A stretch of DNA of 6,173 bases from Lachnospiraceae bacterium (GCA_900770785.1 CAAGLJ010000100.1:1-6173), one strand, 5' to 3'; positions 1 through 4,781 are shown, counted from the stretch's first letter. Made by a program: numbers and translations. Notes: generated by a model not told the origin, from the letters alone.

Positions 1-1
1 C

Positions 2-751
2 ATGAAATGCTCAGAGGATGAGCTGAGGAGAATATGGATCCCATATTTTGATTTGGCTCCTCCGGCGGCAGATCCGTACATGCTGACAGAGCAAAGGATA
101 AGAGCCAGCGGTGATGAATTCCTGATAAAAGCCTGGGAATATGGATCAGGTATCAGGATCCTCAGGCAGGATCTTTGGGAGGCAATGGTGCAATTCATAA
201 CATCACAGAGAAATAGCATACCAAGGATCACTGCAACAATAGACAAGCTCTGCGAAAAATGGGGAAAGAAGCATATTGCAGCAGGAGGCCCGGATGGCCT
301 GGATACAGTGCAATACTTCAGCATACCATCCCCGGAAGCCATAGCGGCAGCAGATTTGGAAGAGCTCAGGATGAGCGGGTTATATTATAGAGCCCCATAC
401 CTTCAGGAATTGGCCAAGAACATTGTGGCCGGGAGAATAAACCTGGAAGAAATGAAGCGGATCAGGGAATTCAGCCAGCTCCACAACAAACTCCTGGCCA
501 TCAAAGGGATAGGCACAAAGGTAGCAGCCTGCATTGAATTGTTTGGCCTGCACCGGATGGATGCAATGCCGGTGGATACCTGGATGAGCAAAATAATTTC
601 ACAGAAGTATGATGGATATTTCCCGGTAGAAAAATACAGAGGCTATGAGGGCCTGGTGCAACAGTACATGTTTTTCTATGCACTGAACCACAAAGATGAA
701 TTCAAGGAAGGAGATCAACACTATGAAGAAGATCAAAGAGCAGACAGTTGA
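2..751 (+). CDS. OGG1-type 8-oxoguanine/HhH-GPD DNA glycosylase, 5' end cut by window
   Basis: Base-excision repair glycosylase of the HhH-GPD superfamily, expected to remove oxidised (8-oxoguanine-like) bases and nick the strand by beta-lyase chemistry. Seen: an IWIPYFDL stretch (residues 11-18) like the YFDLD motif of clostridial OGG proteins, GIRILRQD (50-57), a FITSQRNSIPRI helix (65-76), and the helix-hairpin-helix GIGTKVAACIELF (169-181) followed by PVDTWM (190-195). K173 matches the catalytic lysine and D192 the catalytic aspartate of OGG1. At the position of human N149, which contacts the estranged base, there is R70. The usual N-terminal domain of about 70-80 residues is missing, so the ATG at base 2 is probably internal and the gene starts upstream of the window. 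The C-terminal tail after about residue 230 is polar and overlaps the next gene by 29 nt. Codon use matches the neighbours, so it appears to belong to the phage-like operon. An AlkA/3-methyladenine specificity is the alternative. Confidence 0.85.
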   Translation: MKCSEDELRRIWIPYFDLAPPAADPYMLTEQRIRASGDEFLIKAWEYGSGIRILRQDLWEAMVQFITSQRNSIPRITATIDKLCEKWGKKHIAAGGPDGLDTVQYFSIPSPEAIAAADLEELRMSGLYYRAPYLQELAKNIVAGRINLEEMKRIREFSQLHNKLLAIKGIGTKVAACIELFGLHRMDAMPVDTWMSKIISQKYDGYFPVEKYRGYEGLVQQYMFFYALNHKDEFKEGDQHYEEDQRADS

Positions 752-890
752 AAGAAATGAAGAGCTGAAGGATGCAAAAGAATTTGCAGAAATGTATGCA
801 AAGCTGAAGCCTGAGGATAAGTGCAAAGTTGAGGGCATTATGATTGGCCTTCAGATGACAGATCAGGTGAGAGGGGAGGCCACTGCATGA
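723..890 (+). CDS. small hypothetical phage protein (55 aa)
   Basis: Small, highly charged, probably helical cytoplasmic protein of unknown function. The start at 723 is preferred over an upstream in-frame ATG at 696 because AAGGAAGGAGA lies at 704-713, nine bases before it. The sequence is Lys/Glu-rich in the N-terminal half, then has a LKPEDKCKVEGIMIGLQM segment (about residues 27-44) that resembles the tail found after DNA-binding domains in some Bacillota phage regulators; this resemblance is from memory and is weak. It begins inside the 3' end of the glycosylase gene (29-nt overlap) and its stop overlaps the next start as ATGA, so the three genes are probably translationally coupled. No DNA-binding motif or transmembrane segment is visible. 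Confidence 0.65.
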   Translation: MKKIKEQTVERNEELKDAKEFAEMYAKLKPEDKCKVEGIMIGLQMTDQVRGEATA

Positions 891-1033
891 AGAAGGAGAT
901 CAAGGTCGAGATCAGCCTCACAGATGGCTACAAAGAGAGATTCACAGCCGCATGCATCAAGGTAGCACAGAAGCGGGTGGAAAAAGAAACAAAGAAACTG
1001 CCAATACCTGAGAAGGTGGCGGCAGCAGTTTAG
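887..1033 (+). CDS. small hypothetical phage protein (48 aa)
   Basis: A 48-residue basic, Lys/Glu-rich protein of unknown function, starting MKKEIKVEISLTDGY and ending PIPEKVAAAV. Support for it being real: its ATG overlaps the previous stop as ATGA, the sequence GAGGGGAGG lies at 871-879 about seven bases upstream, and the frame stays open with amphipathic content until TAG at 1031-1033. The alternation IKVEISL near the N-terminus suggests a beta strand, followed by a helix (about residues 15-37). It is the last clear gene before the intergenic regulatory region. No family recognised. Confidence 0.55.
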   Translation: MKKEIKVEISLTDGYKERFTAACIKVAQKRVEKETKKLPIPEKVAAAV

Positions 1034-1064
1034 GAGGCTGGAATTGAATGAATGGCAAAAAGAA

Positions 1065-1089
1065 GGAGCGGCACCTTCAATGCCGCTCC
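1065..1089. promoter_or_regulatory. perfect 9-bp GC-rich hairpin in the Rep upstream region
   Basis: GGAGCGGCA (1065-1073) and TGCCGCTCC (1081-1089) form a perfect 9-bp stem with a 7-nt loop CCTTCAA. On the plus strand no T-run follows, so it is not a plus-strand intrinsic terminator. On the minus strand the stem is followed by TTCTTTTTG, which would fit a minus-strand terminator, yet no minus-strand gene is credible here. Other readings are an RNA stability/leader element or a cruciform in a replication origin for the Rep protein encoded at 1236. Confidence 0.6.
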
Positions 1090-1094
1090 CAGGG

Positions 1095-1125
1095 TACATC
1101 CAAAAGGACATACTTACACCTAAAA
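1095..1125. repeat. degenerate 11-bp direct repeat, 20-bp period
   Basis: TACATCCAAAA at 1095-1105 and TACACCTAAAA at 1115-1125 match at 9 of 11 positions and start exactly 20 bp apart, about two helical turns. The first copy also sits in an imperfect dyad GTA-CA-TCC-AAAA-GGA-CA-TAC (1094-1113). The spacing is what would be expected of iterons or paired operator half-sites, but two degenerate AT-rich copies could arise by chance. Confidence 0.3.
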
Positions 1126-1132
1126 ATAGTAT
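1105..1132 (+). promoter_or_regulatory. weak candidate promoter upstream of the Rep gene
   Basis: AGGACA at 1105-1110 (4/6 to TTGACA) is followed after 16 bp by TAGTAT at 1127-1132 (4/6 to TATAAT). A transcript from here would carry both arms of the long-range inverted repeat and the hairpin at 1169-1195. The match is weak; no better-placed sigma-A promoter was found between 1034 and 1235. Confidence 0.2.
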
Positions 1133-1233
1133 ATCACTTTGGGGCCTGAAAGTCAATCAAAAAGCCAGTAAAATGGGCAATTCAAGCCCTTTTTAGTTAC
1201 TTGATAAGGATATTAAAGTTAAGGGTGATATAC
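1129..1233 (+). promoter_or_regulatory. long-range inverted repeat that can mask the Rep ribosome binding site
   Basis: GTATATCAC (1129-1137) is the exact reverse complement of GTGATATAC (1225-1233). In RNA the pairing extends through U1138-G1224, U1139-G1223 and U1140-A1222, giving 12 continuous pairs that would bury the Shine-Dalgarno AAGGGTGAT (1221-1229) of the gene starting at 1236. The 80-nt loop contains the hairpin at 1169-1195. This could be a translational switch for Rep, or at DNA level two identical operator sites in opposite orientation. Confidence 0.45.
1169..1195 (+). terminator. probable rho-independent terminator before the Rep gene
   Basis: GGGC (1175-1178) and GCCC (1186-1189) enclose a 7-nt loop. 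After one T-T mismatch the stem continues with TAAAA (1169-1173) against TTTTA (1191-1195), and TTTTT (1190-1194) follows the GC part. It sits 136 bp after the stop of the 48-aa gene and 40 bp before the Rep start, so it may end the upstream transcript or act as an attenuator in the Rep leader. The GC core is only 4 bp, so strength is uncertain. Because of the A-run on the other side it could work in both directions. Confidence 0.45.
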
Positions 1234-1246
1234 ATATGGCATATGT
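1232..1246. promoter_or_regulatory. 15-bp palindrome over the Rep start codon (possible operator)
   Basis: ACATATG-G-CATATGT is a perfect 7+7 inverted repeat with a single central base; the start codon at 1236-1238 lies in its left arm. GTGAT occurs just outside at 1225-1229 and again at 1245-1249, exactly 20 bp apart. Such a dyad over a start codon is a plausible binding site for a dimeric repressor or for Rep itself (autoregulation). AT-rich composition makes chance occurrence possible. Confidence 0.35.
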
Positions 1247-1973
1247 GATGAAGGAGTATGACCTGGGAAGGATCCGGCAGATAGAAAAATACTACCCAGG
1301 GAATTATGGAGCACCGGGAAAACCAAGAGGGAAAAAGAGAAACCGAACTCCTGAGGATATAGATCGACAAAACAAGACTAACCGAGAGAAGAAGATCCAA
1401 AGATTGATCCTGGCAAACTTCAAAGAAGGGGATTGGCACCTGATTCTCTCATACATCAAAGACAAAAGGCCGGGGGATGCCAAGGAGGCAAAGAAGCAGA
1501 TCCAAAAATTCCTGGCTGATATGAGAAAAGAATACAAGAAGGCCGGGCATGAATTCAAATACATATATGTGACAGAGAAGGGAAAGAGAGGAGCATGGCA
1601 TCACCACCTGATCATTGAGGATGTTGTGGATAATAATTTGATAACCACAAGGCTGGTGGGGAAATTGTGGAAATATGGGCATCCAACATTCAATCCGCTG
1701 TATGAGGATGGGGAATTTGAGAACCTGGCCGGATATATCGTGAAGAAGGAAACCAAGGAGGATCAGGAAGGATGCACCTATTCAAGGAGCAGAAATTTGA
1801 TTGTGCCGGAACCAAAAAGGGAGATCATTCACAGAAAGAGGTGGAGAGATGAACCAAAGGCACCAAAAGGATGGTATGTGGATCCCAATTCTCTGATCAA
1901 TGGCATCAACCCGGTTACACAATACCCATATCAGCACTATACCCTGATAAAGATTGGAGGTGGATCCGGTTGA
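1236..1973 (+). CDS. putative HUH-type rolling-circle replication initiator (Rep-like)
   Basis: Likely replication initiation endonuclease acting on phage or element DNA. Motifs fit the three Rep motifs in order and spacing: motif I-like DWHLILSY (66-73), motif II with WHHHLII (121-127) supplying the metal-binding HxH, and motif III-like GYIVKK (166-171) with Y167 as candidate nicking tyrosine and K170/K171 beside it. A SRSRNL segment (183-188) follows, as in several phage Rep proteins. The N-terminus is very basic (about 27-55) and the C-terminus is Pro/Gly/Tyr-rich. The start at 1236 is supported by AAGGGTGAT at 1221-1229; M5 at 1248 is less favoured. The stop overlaps the TTG start of the next gene. 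Upstream DNA has hairpins and repeats that could be its target or control region. The family assignment rests on short motifs; a different HUH nuclease role (mobilisation, transposition) is possible. Confidence 0.6.
   Translation: MAYVMKEYDLGRIRQIEKYYPGNYGAPGKPRGKKRNRTPEDIDRQNKTNREKKIQRLILANFKEGDWHLILSYIKDKRPGDAKEAKKQIQKFLADMRKEYKKAGHEFKYIYVTEKGKRGAWHHHLIIEDVVDNNLITTRLVGKLWKYGHPTFNPLYEDGEFENLAGYIVKKETKEDQEGCTYSRSRNLIVPEPKREIIHRKRWRDEPKAPKGWYVDPNSLINGINPVTQYPYQHYTLIKIGGGSG
1956..1972 (+). promoter_or_regulatory. ribosome binding site deciding a TTG start
   Basis: GGAGG at 1956-1960 lies nine bases before TTG at 1970-1972, in the frame of the RNase H-like protein. The TTG overlaps the TGA stop of the Rep-like gene (TTGA). 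An ATG lies 99 nt upstream in the same frame, but it has no comparable site and would add residues that are only a shifted reading of the Rep C-terminus. Confidence 0.6.
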
Positions 1974-2419
1974 ATGTAAGAATTTTTATAGAGTCAACAT
2001 GGAGAGGCCCATCCAAAAGAGATGGAGTGGCCATGTGGTTGGTGGAGTACATGAGAGGAGATGAACCCATCACAAGGCAGGGATTCATTCACCTGGAAAA
2101 TGGCACAGAAAATCAAGGCTGCCTGATGGCCATGATCAATGCCTTTTTCATACTCAGAAAACCATGCTCAGCCTCAGTATTTACTCAATGCGAGCACATT
2201 TTACATGTAGTGCAAAATCACTGGCACATTCAGTGGCAGAAAAATGGTTGGAAGAATGCCAAAGGCAAGGATGTGAAGAATGCAGAATTGTGGGAGATGC
2301 TGATTGATAAAGCCGGCCCACATTGTTATTCAGTGGCAGCAGGGCATCATGAATATACAAATGTGATGCAGGCAGAGATAGCAAAGGAGATGGAAGCATG
2401 GAAGAGTACAAAGAAGTGA
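1970..2419 (+). CDS. RNase HI-fold protein with altered active site
   Basis: A 149-aa protein that follows E. coli RNase HI over nearly its whole length. The first strand VRIFIEST (3-10) parallels VEIFTDGS. ENGTENQGCLMAMI (43-56) parallels the TTNNRMELMAAI helix, and SVFTQCEHIL (69-78) the LSTDSQYV strand-helix. The basic handle WQKNGWKNAKGKDVKNAELWEML (89-111) is strikingly close to the E. coli one, and AAGHHEYTNVMQAEIA (123-138) parallels KGHAGHPENERCDELA. By this alignment D10 becomes E8, E48 becomes C51, D70 becomes Q73 and D134 becomes A135; H126 may match H124. Classical two-metal cleavage of RNA in RNA:DNA hybrids is therefore doubtful, while hybrid binding through the handle could persist. 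Downstream of Rep, it may help replication or R-loop handling. The start is TTG, with its own ribosome binding site. Confidence 0.75.
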   Translation: MNVRIFIESTWRGPSKRDGVAMWLVEYMRGDEPITRQGFIHLENGTENQGCLMAMINAFFILRKPCSASVFTQCEHILHVVQNHWHIQWQKNGWKNAKGKDVKNAELWEMLIDKAGPHCYSVAAGHHEYTNVMQAEIAKEMEAWKSTKK

Positions 2420-2658
2420 GGCAGAGAACCATCCAGGCAGTGATGGAAACTGTGAAGGGCCCGGAGGCAGCAGTGATGGAGATGGCAGAGCACATTGCTG
2501 ATGCAGTAATGGATGCCATTGCAGACAATTACCGGAGCATCACTGAAGTGCATTCCATTGTGGCAGCAGTGAGGGCGGGGATCAAAGTACAGATAGCATA
2601 TGCGGATCCTGATGATGATGAATTCATGGATCCATATGTGGTGAGAAGTTGTTGGTAG
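2398..2658 (+). CDS. hypothetical phage protein (86 aa), acidic helical
   Basis: Unknown small protein. The ATG at 2398 has AAGGAGA at 2384-2390, seven bases upstream, and overlaps the end of the RNase H-like gene by 22 nt. The first two thirds are predicted helical with a repeating hydrophobic pattern (AVMETVKGPEAAVMEMAEHIADAV and onward), then comes VQIAYADPDDDEFMDPYVV (about 64-82), a beta strand followed by an acidic patch. The last residues are RSCW. No transmembrane segment or metal motif is visible. The acidic tail could be a binding surface for a partner encoded nearby, but this is conjecture. Confidence 0.7.
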   Translation: MEEYKEVRQRTIQAVMETVKGPEAAVMEMAEHIADAVMDAIADNYRSITEVHSIVAAVRAGIKVQIAYADPDDDEFMDPYVVRSCW

Positions 2659-2672
2659 GAAGGAGAACAAAG

Positions 2673-3149
2673 ATGAGCAGAAATGAAGCGGCAAGACAAC
2701 TCAGGAAGAACCTCAGGGAGATCCAGGATGATGAGGGGATGATGAGAATATACATATGCTCTCAGTATGGCAGCAGAGGAAACAAGGAAACCAATTTGGA
2801 ATTGGCCAAAATGTACTGCATGAATGTGATTGAGGGAGGCAATGTACCAATATGCCCTCATGTGTTCTATTCCCCGGTACTGAAGGATGAAATACCTTCT
2901 CAGAGGGCAGCAGGATTGAAGCTGGGCCTTGCAATGTTGGAGGATTGTGATGTGCTCCTGGTATGCAGCAATCTCTCTGAAGGAATGAAGGCAGAGATTG
3001 AGAAAGCCTGGGAGATGGAGATCCCGGTGGAGATCATGCAGATGGGCTGGCTCTATGGTGAAGATCATGCAGCAGCAGTTGAGGAAGAGATCAGGAAGGA
3101 GATAGAAGCACTATATGGCAAAAAGTATCATACAAAAGCATACAGATAA
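2673..3149 (+). CDS. nucleoside 2-deoxyribosyltransferase-like protein (DUF4406/DUF7768 type)
   Basis: A single-domain Rossmann-like protein of 158 aa related to nucleoside 2-deoxyribosyltransferases and phage DUF4406/DUF7768 proteins. Features in order: MRIYICS first strand (24-30), a KETNLELAKMYCMNVIEGG helix (38-56), VPICPHVFYSP (58-68, the P-H-x-F segment), LGLAMLEDCDVLLVCSN (84-100) and the loop-helix SEGMKAEIEKAWEMEIPVEIM (102-122). The SEGM...E arrangement resembles the catalytic/nucleotide loop of that superfamily. Its substrate is unknown; nucleotide salvage or processing of a small nucleotide is possible. The start at 2673 is preferred because GGAAGGAG at 2658-2665 sits seven bases before it; an in-frame TTG at 2649 and an ATG at 2739, beside the first strand, are alternatives. 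The C-terminal 25 residues are a charged helix. It overlaps the next gene by 35 nt. Confidence 0.7.
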   Translation: MSRNEAARQLRKNLREIQDDEGMMRIYICSQYGSRGNKETNLELAKMYCMNVIEGGNVPICPHVFYSPVLKDEIPSQRAAGLKLGLAMLEDCDVLLVCSNLSEGMKAEIEKAWEMEIPVEIMQMGWLYGEDHAAAVEEEIRKEIEALYGKKYHTKAYR

Positions 3150-3474
3150 GCTCAGCAGAGAGTGCTTTTTGTGCAGAGAAGAGGCAGACAAGCAGGGATA
3201 TTTTGGAGAGCTGAAACATACCGGCCTTCATAAGCACCATTTTATATATGGCCGCCTGGGATGCTTCAGGAAGAAGGCAGAACATTTTGGCCTTTGGGGA
3301 TATGTATGCCAGGAGAGGCATCATGAATATGGCCCGGAGGCACCACACAACAACAAAGAGGTGGATCTGCACCTGAAGCAAGTGGCTCAGAGAGCATTTG
3401 AGGAAAAGTACAGCCATGAGGAATGGATGGTTGAGTTTGGAAAGAATTACCTGGATGAAGATCCGGGAGAATGA
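3115..3474 (+). CDS. phage HNH-like / Cys-His-rich putative nuclease
   Basis: A 119-aa protein resembling a widespread Bacillota phage family related to DUF968/NinG-like or HNH proteins in recombination and replication modules. Visible: CFLC (17-20, a CxxC pair), HTGLHKHHFIYGR (35-47), in which H41-H42 fits the first histidines of an HNH beta-beta-alpha fold, GYVCQERHHEYG (62-73) with C65, H69 and H70, then HNNKEVDLHLKQVAQRAFEEKYSHEEWMVEFGKNYL (78-113), a C-terminal helical region typical of the family. The cysteines probably bind structural zinc, with histidines at the active site; nuclease activity is not demonstrated. It starts inside the previous gene, 12 nt after a GGAAGGAGA site (3094-3102). 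The stop overlaps an ATG as ATGA, but the next gene probably starts 21 nt further on. Confidence 0.65.
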   Translation: MAKSIIQKHTDKLSRECFLCREEADKQGYFGELKHTGLHKHHFIYGRLGCFRKKAEHFGLWGYVCQERHHEYGPEAPHNNKEVDLHLKQVAQRAFEEKYSHEEWMVEFGKNYLDEDPGE

Positions 3475-3491
3475 TTTGGAGGGATAAGCCA

Positions 3492-3928
3492 ATGGCAAAT
3501 TTAGAAGTAATGTATAGCAGTAAAACAGATCAGTGGGCAACACCACAAGAGTTTTTTGATGAATTAAACAAAGAATTTGAGTTTGATCTTGATCCATGTG
3601 CAGGAGAGGACAATCACAAGTGTGAGAGATATTTCACCAGGGAGCAGAATGGCCTTTTGCAGGATTGGGGGGGTGCCGGGTATTCTGCAATCCTCCATAT
3701 GGCAAAGAGATTGGAGATTGGGTGCAGAAATGCTATGAGGAAGGCCACAAGGAAAATACATTGGTGGTTATGCTAATACCGGCCCGGACAGATACAAAGT
3801 ATTTCCATGATTACATATTGCACCGGGCAGAGGTGAGATTTGTGAGAGGCCGCCTGAAATTTGGTGGAGGAACAACCGGAGCACCATTCCCATCAATGGT
3901 GGTTATATTCAGGGGCCCAAGAATGTAA
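3492..3928 (+). pseudogene. phage DNA N6-adenine methyltransferase (Dam-like), split by -1 frameshift at a G7 run
   Basis: AdoMet-dependent adenine methyltransferase of the phage Dam type, which would methylate phage (and perhaps host) DNA. The N-terminal part reads YSSKTDQWATPQEFF (8-22), then DLDPCA (32-37) and CERYFTREQNGLLQDWGG (44-61). The C-terminal part, one base back in frame, reads CRVFCNPPYGKEIGDWV with the catalytic NPPY tetrad, then MLIPARTDTKYFHDYI, RFVRGRLKFGG and GAPFPSMVVIF. The two halves belong to one family and would join as about 145 aa. In frame 0 translation ends at 3776 after 94 residues without NPPY. The frame breaks at seven G (3667-3673); eight G, or a -1 slip on G-GGG-GGT (3668-3674), restores a junction of family-like length. 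The start at 3492 is chosen because GGAGGG at 3478-3483 precedes it by eight bases. It may be a true mutation, a sequencing error, phase variation or programmed slippage. Confidence 0.85.
3667..3674 (+). other. G7 slippery/homopolymer tract in the methyltransferase gene
   Basis: Seven consecutive G, followed by T. Read from the upstream frame, the codons are TGG GGG GGT, so the heptamer G-GGG-GGT fits the X-XXY-YYZ pattern for -1 slippage. After slipping, GGG GGG TGC continues into the frame that encodes NPPY. No clear stimulating stem-loop was recognised downstream, nor a strong Shine-Dalgarno at the ideal distance upstream. Confidence 0.7.
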
Positions 3929-3940
3929 AGGAGGAAGCAT

Positions 3941-4195
3941 ATGGCAAAGAGAGAACAATGGGAGCTCAATAGAAAGAAATATCAGGAGATCCGCAAAATG
4001 GATCACAAAGAGATGGAAATGTACCTGAATGCAGTATATAGAAATGGCATAAAAGCAGGCGAGAAGGCAGCGGGATCCTTTGATATGAATATCTGCCTGG
4101 CAGCAGTATCAGAGATCAAAGGAATTGGCCCGGCTAAGATAGAGCAGATCAGATTGGCCATGATTGCAGCGGGAGCTAAGATGCCGGAGGAATAA
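3941..4195 (+). CDS. small phage protein with helix-hairpin-helix motif (84 aa)
   Basis: Probable small DNA-binding or DNA-associated protein. The N-terminal half is a charged helical region (REQWELNRKKYQEIRKMDHKEMEMYLNAVYRNGIKAGEKAAG, 4-45). The C-terminal half has VSEIKGIGPAKIEQIRLAMIAAG (56-78), whose GIGPAKIEQI core matches the helix-hairpin-helix consensus hGIGxxxAxxI used for non-specific contact with the DNA backbone. A start is clear: AAGGAGG at 3928-3934 lies six bases before the ATG and begins at the last base of the methyltransferase stop codon. It sits between the methyltransferase and a possible HTH protein, which fits a DNA-linked role. It is too small to be an enzyme by itself. 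The exact function is unknown. Confidence 0.7.
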   Translation: MAKREQWELNRKKYQEIRKMDHKEMEMYLNAVYRNGIKAGEKAAGSFDMNICLAAVSEIKGIGPAKIEQIRLAMIAAGAKMPEE

Positions 4196-4197
4196 AT

Positions 4198-4500
4198 ATG
4201 ACTACGACAGAAGCGGAGATATGCAGAGAATTCAAGGAAGCCAAGAACCCAGGAGCTCAGGTGGGAATATTGGCAGATCTGAATGTATGCAGCAAGAATG
4301 AGATCCTGAAGGTGCTCATGGTAAATGGCCAGGACATAACACCGGCAGGCCCAAGGAAACCAGGTGGAGAGAATGATAAGATCCTGCAATTGATATTCAA
4401 CACCCTGGATGAGATCGAGGAAGAGATCAAGCGGCAGGAGAAGAGATATTTGATGGTTGTGGAAAGTATGAAGCTCTATGGGAAGAAGGTGGCCAAATGA
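4198..4500 (+). CDS. hypothetical phage protein with possible N-terminal HTH (100 aa)
   Basis: Unknown small protein. The segment AQVGILADLNVCSKNEILKVLMVNG (20-44) has the spacing of a helix-turn-helix (ILADLNV, turn CSK, NEILKVL), as in several short phage proteins that start with an EFKEAKNP-type helix. A Gly/Pro-rich linker (44-58) separates it from a long charged helix IFNTLDEIEEEIKRQEKRYLMVVESMKLYG (66-95), which could form a coiled coil. It starts two bases after the previous stop, with GGAGG at 4186-4190. Its stop overlaps the next start as ATGA, so it is co-translated with 4497. A transcriptional or assembly regulator is possible but not shown. Confidence 0.65.
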   Translation: MTTTEAEICREFKEAKNPGAQVGILADLNVCSKNEILKVLMVNGQDITPAGPRKPGGENDKILQLIFNTLDEIEEEIKRQEKRYLMVVESMKLYGKKVAK

Positions 4501-4781
4501 CAGAAGAGCAGGAAAATATGATCCTGGCAGCGGGGGAGCAATTAGGCAGTGATATTGCAGAGGCAATCAGGAGATTTGCAGAAGCATTGGAACCGGCAAA
4601 GGATGCCCTGGCAGAACTTGCAAGGCAAATGGAGGAGATGGAAGAAGTGGCACAAATACCTCCACCGGTAGAGATTAAGAAGAGGCTGAAATATGCAAAG
4701 AACCCTATGGAGATCAAGCAGCTCAATAAGCAATTGGCTGCATCATATAAGGCATACGGAAGGAGGAGCCGCCATGAGTAA
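4497..4781 (+). CDS. hypothetical phage protein (94 aa), helical
   Basis: Unknown, mostly alpha-helical and Ala/Glu-rich. A long amphipathic helix (about 3-52: MILAAGEQLGSDIAEAIRR, then ALEPAKDALAELARQMEEMEE) is followed by QIPPPVEIKKR and a basic tail (YAKNPMEIKQLNKQLAASYKAYGRRSRHE). The polarity, an acidic N-terminal helix and a basic C-terminus, suggests a protein-protein or nucleic-acid contact, but no motif identifies it. It begins at an ATGA overlap with the 100-aa gene; AAGGTGG is present upstream. It ends eight bases into the next gene. No membrane segment. Confidence 0.65.
   Translation: MTEEQENMILAAGEQLGSDIAEAIRRFAEALEPAKDALAELARQMEEMEEVAQIPPPVEIKKRLKYAKNPMEIKQLNKQLAASYKAYGRRSRHE

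Noticed and set aside
1065..1089. Plus-strand intrinsic terminator
   Set aside because: The stem is followed by CAGGGTACA with no T-run, so it cannot be called a plus-strand terminator; the better candidate is at 1169-1195.
1871..1969. Upstream ATG extension of the RNase H-like gene
   Set aside because: The added residues are only a frame-shifted reading of the Rep C-terminus and lack a good ribosome binding site; TTG at 1970 has one and begins at the first RNase H strand.
2529..3068. Minus-strand open frame of 179 codons
   Set aside because: It is antisense to the deoxyribosyltransferase-like gene; the composition is typical of a reverse-complement shadow.
3471..3491. ATGA-overlapping start for the methyltransferase
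   Set aside because: The purine stretch GGGAG lies too close to this ATG, while GGAGGG is well placed for the ATG at 3492, where family-like sequence begins.
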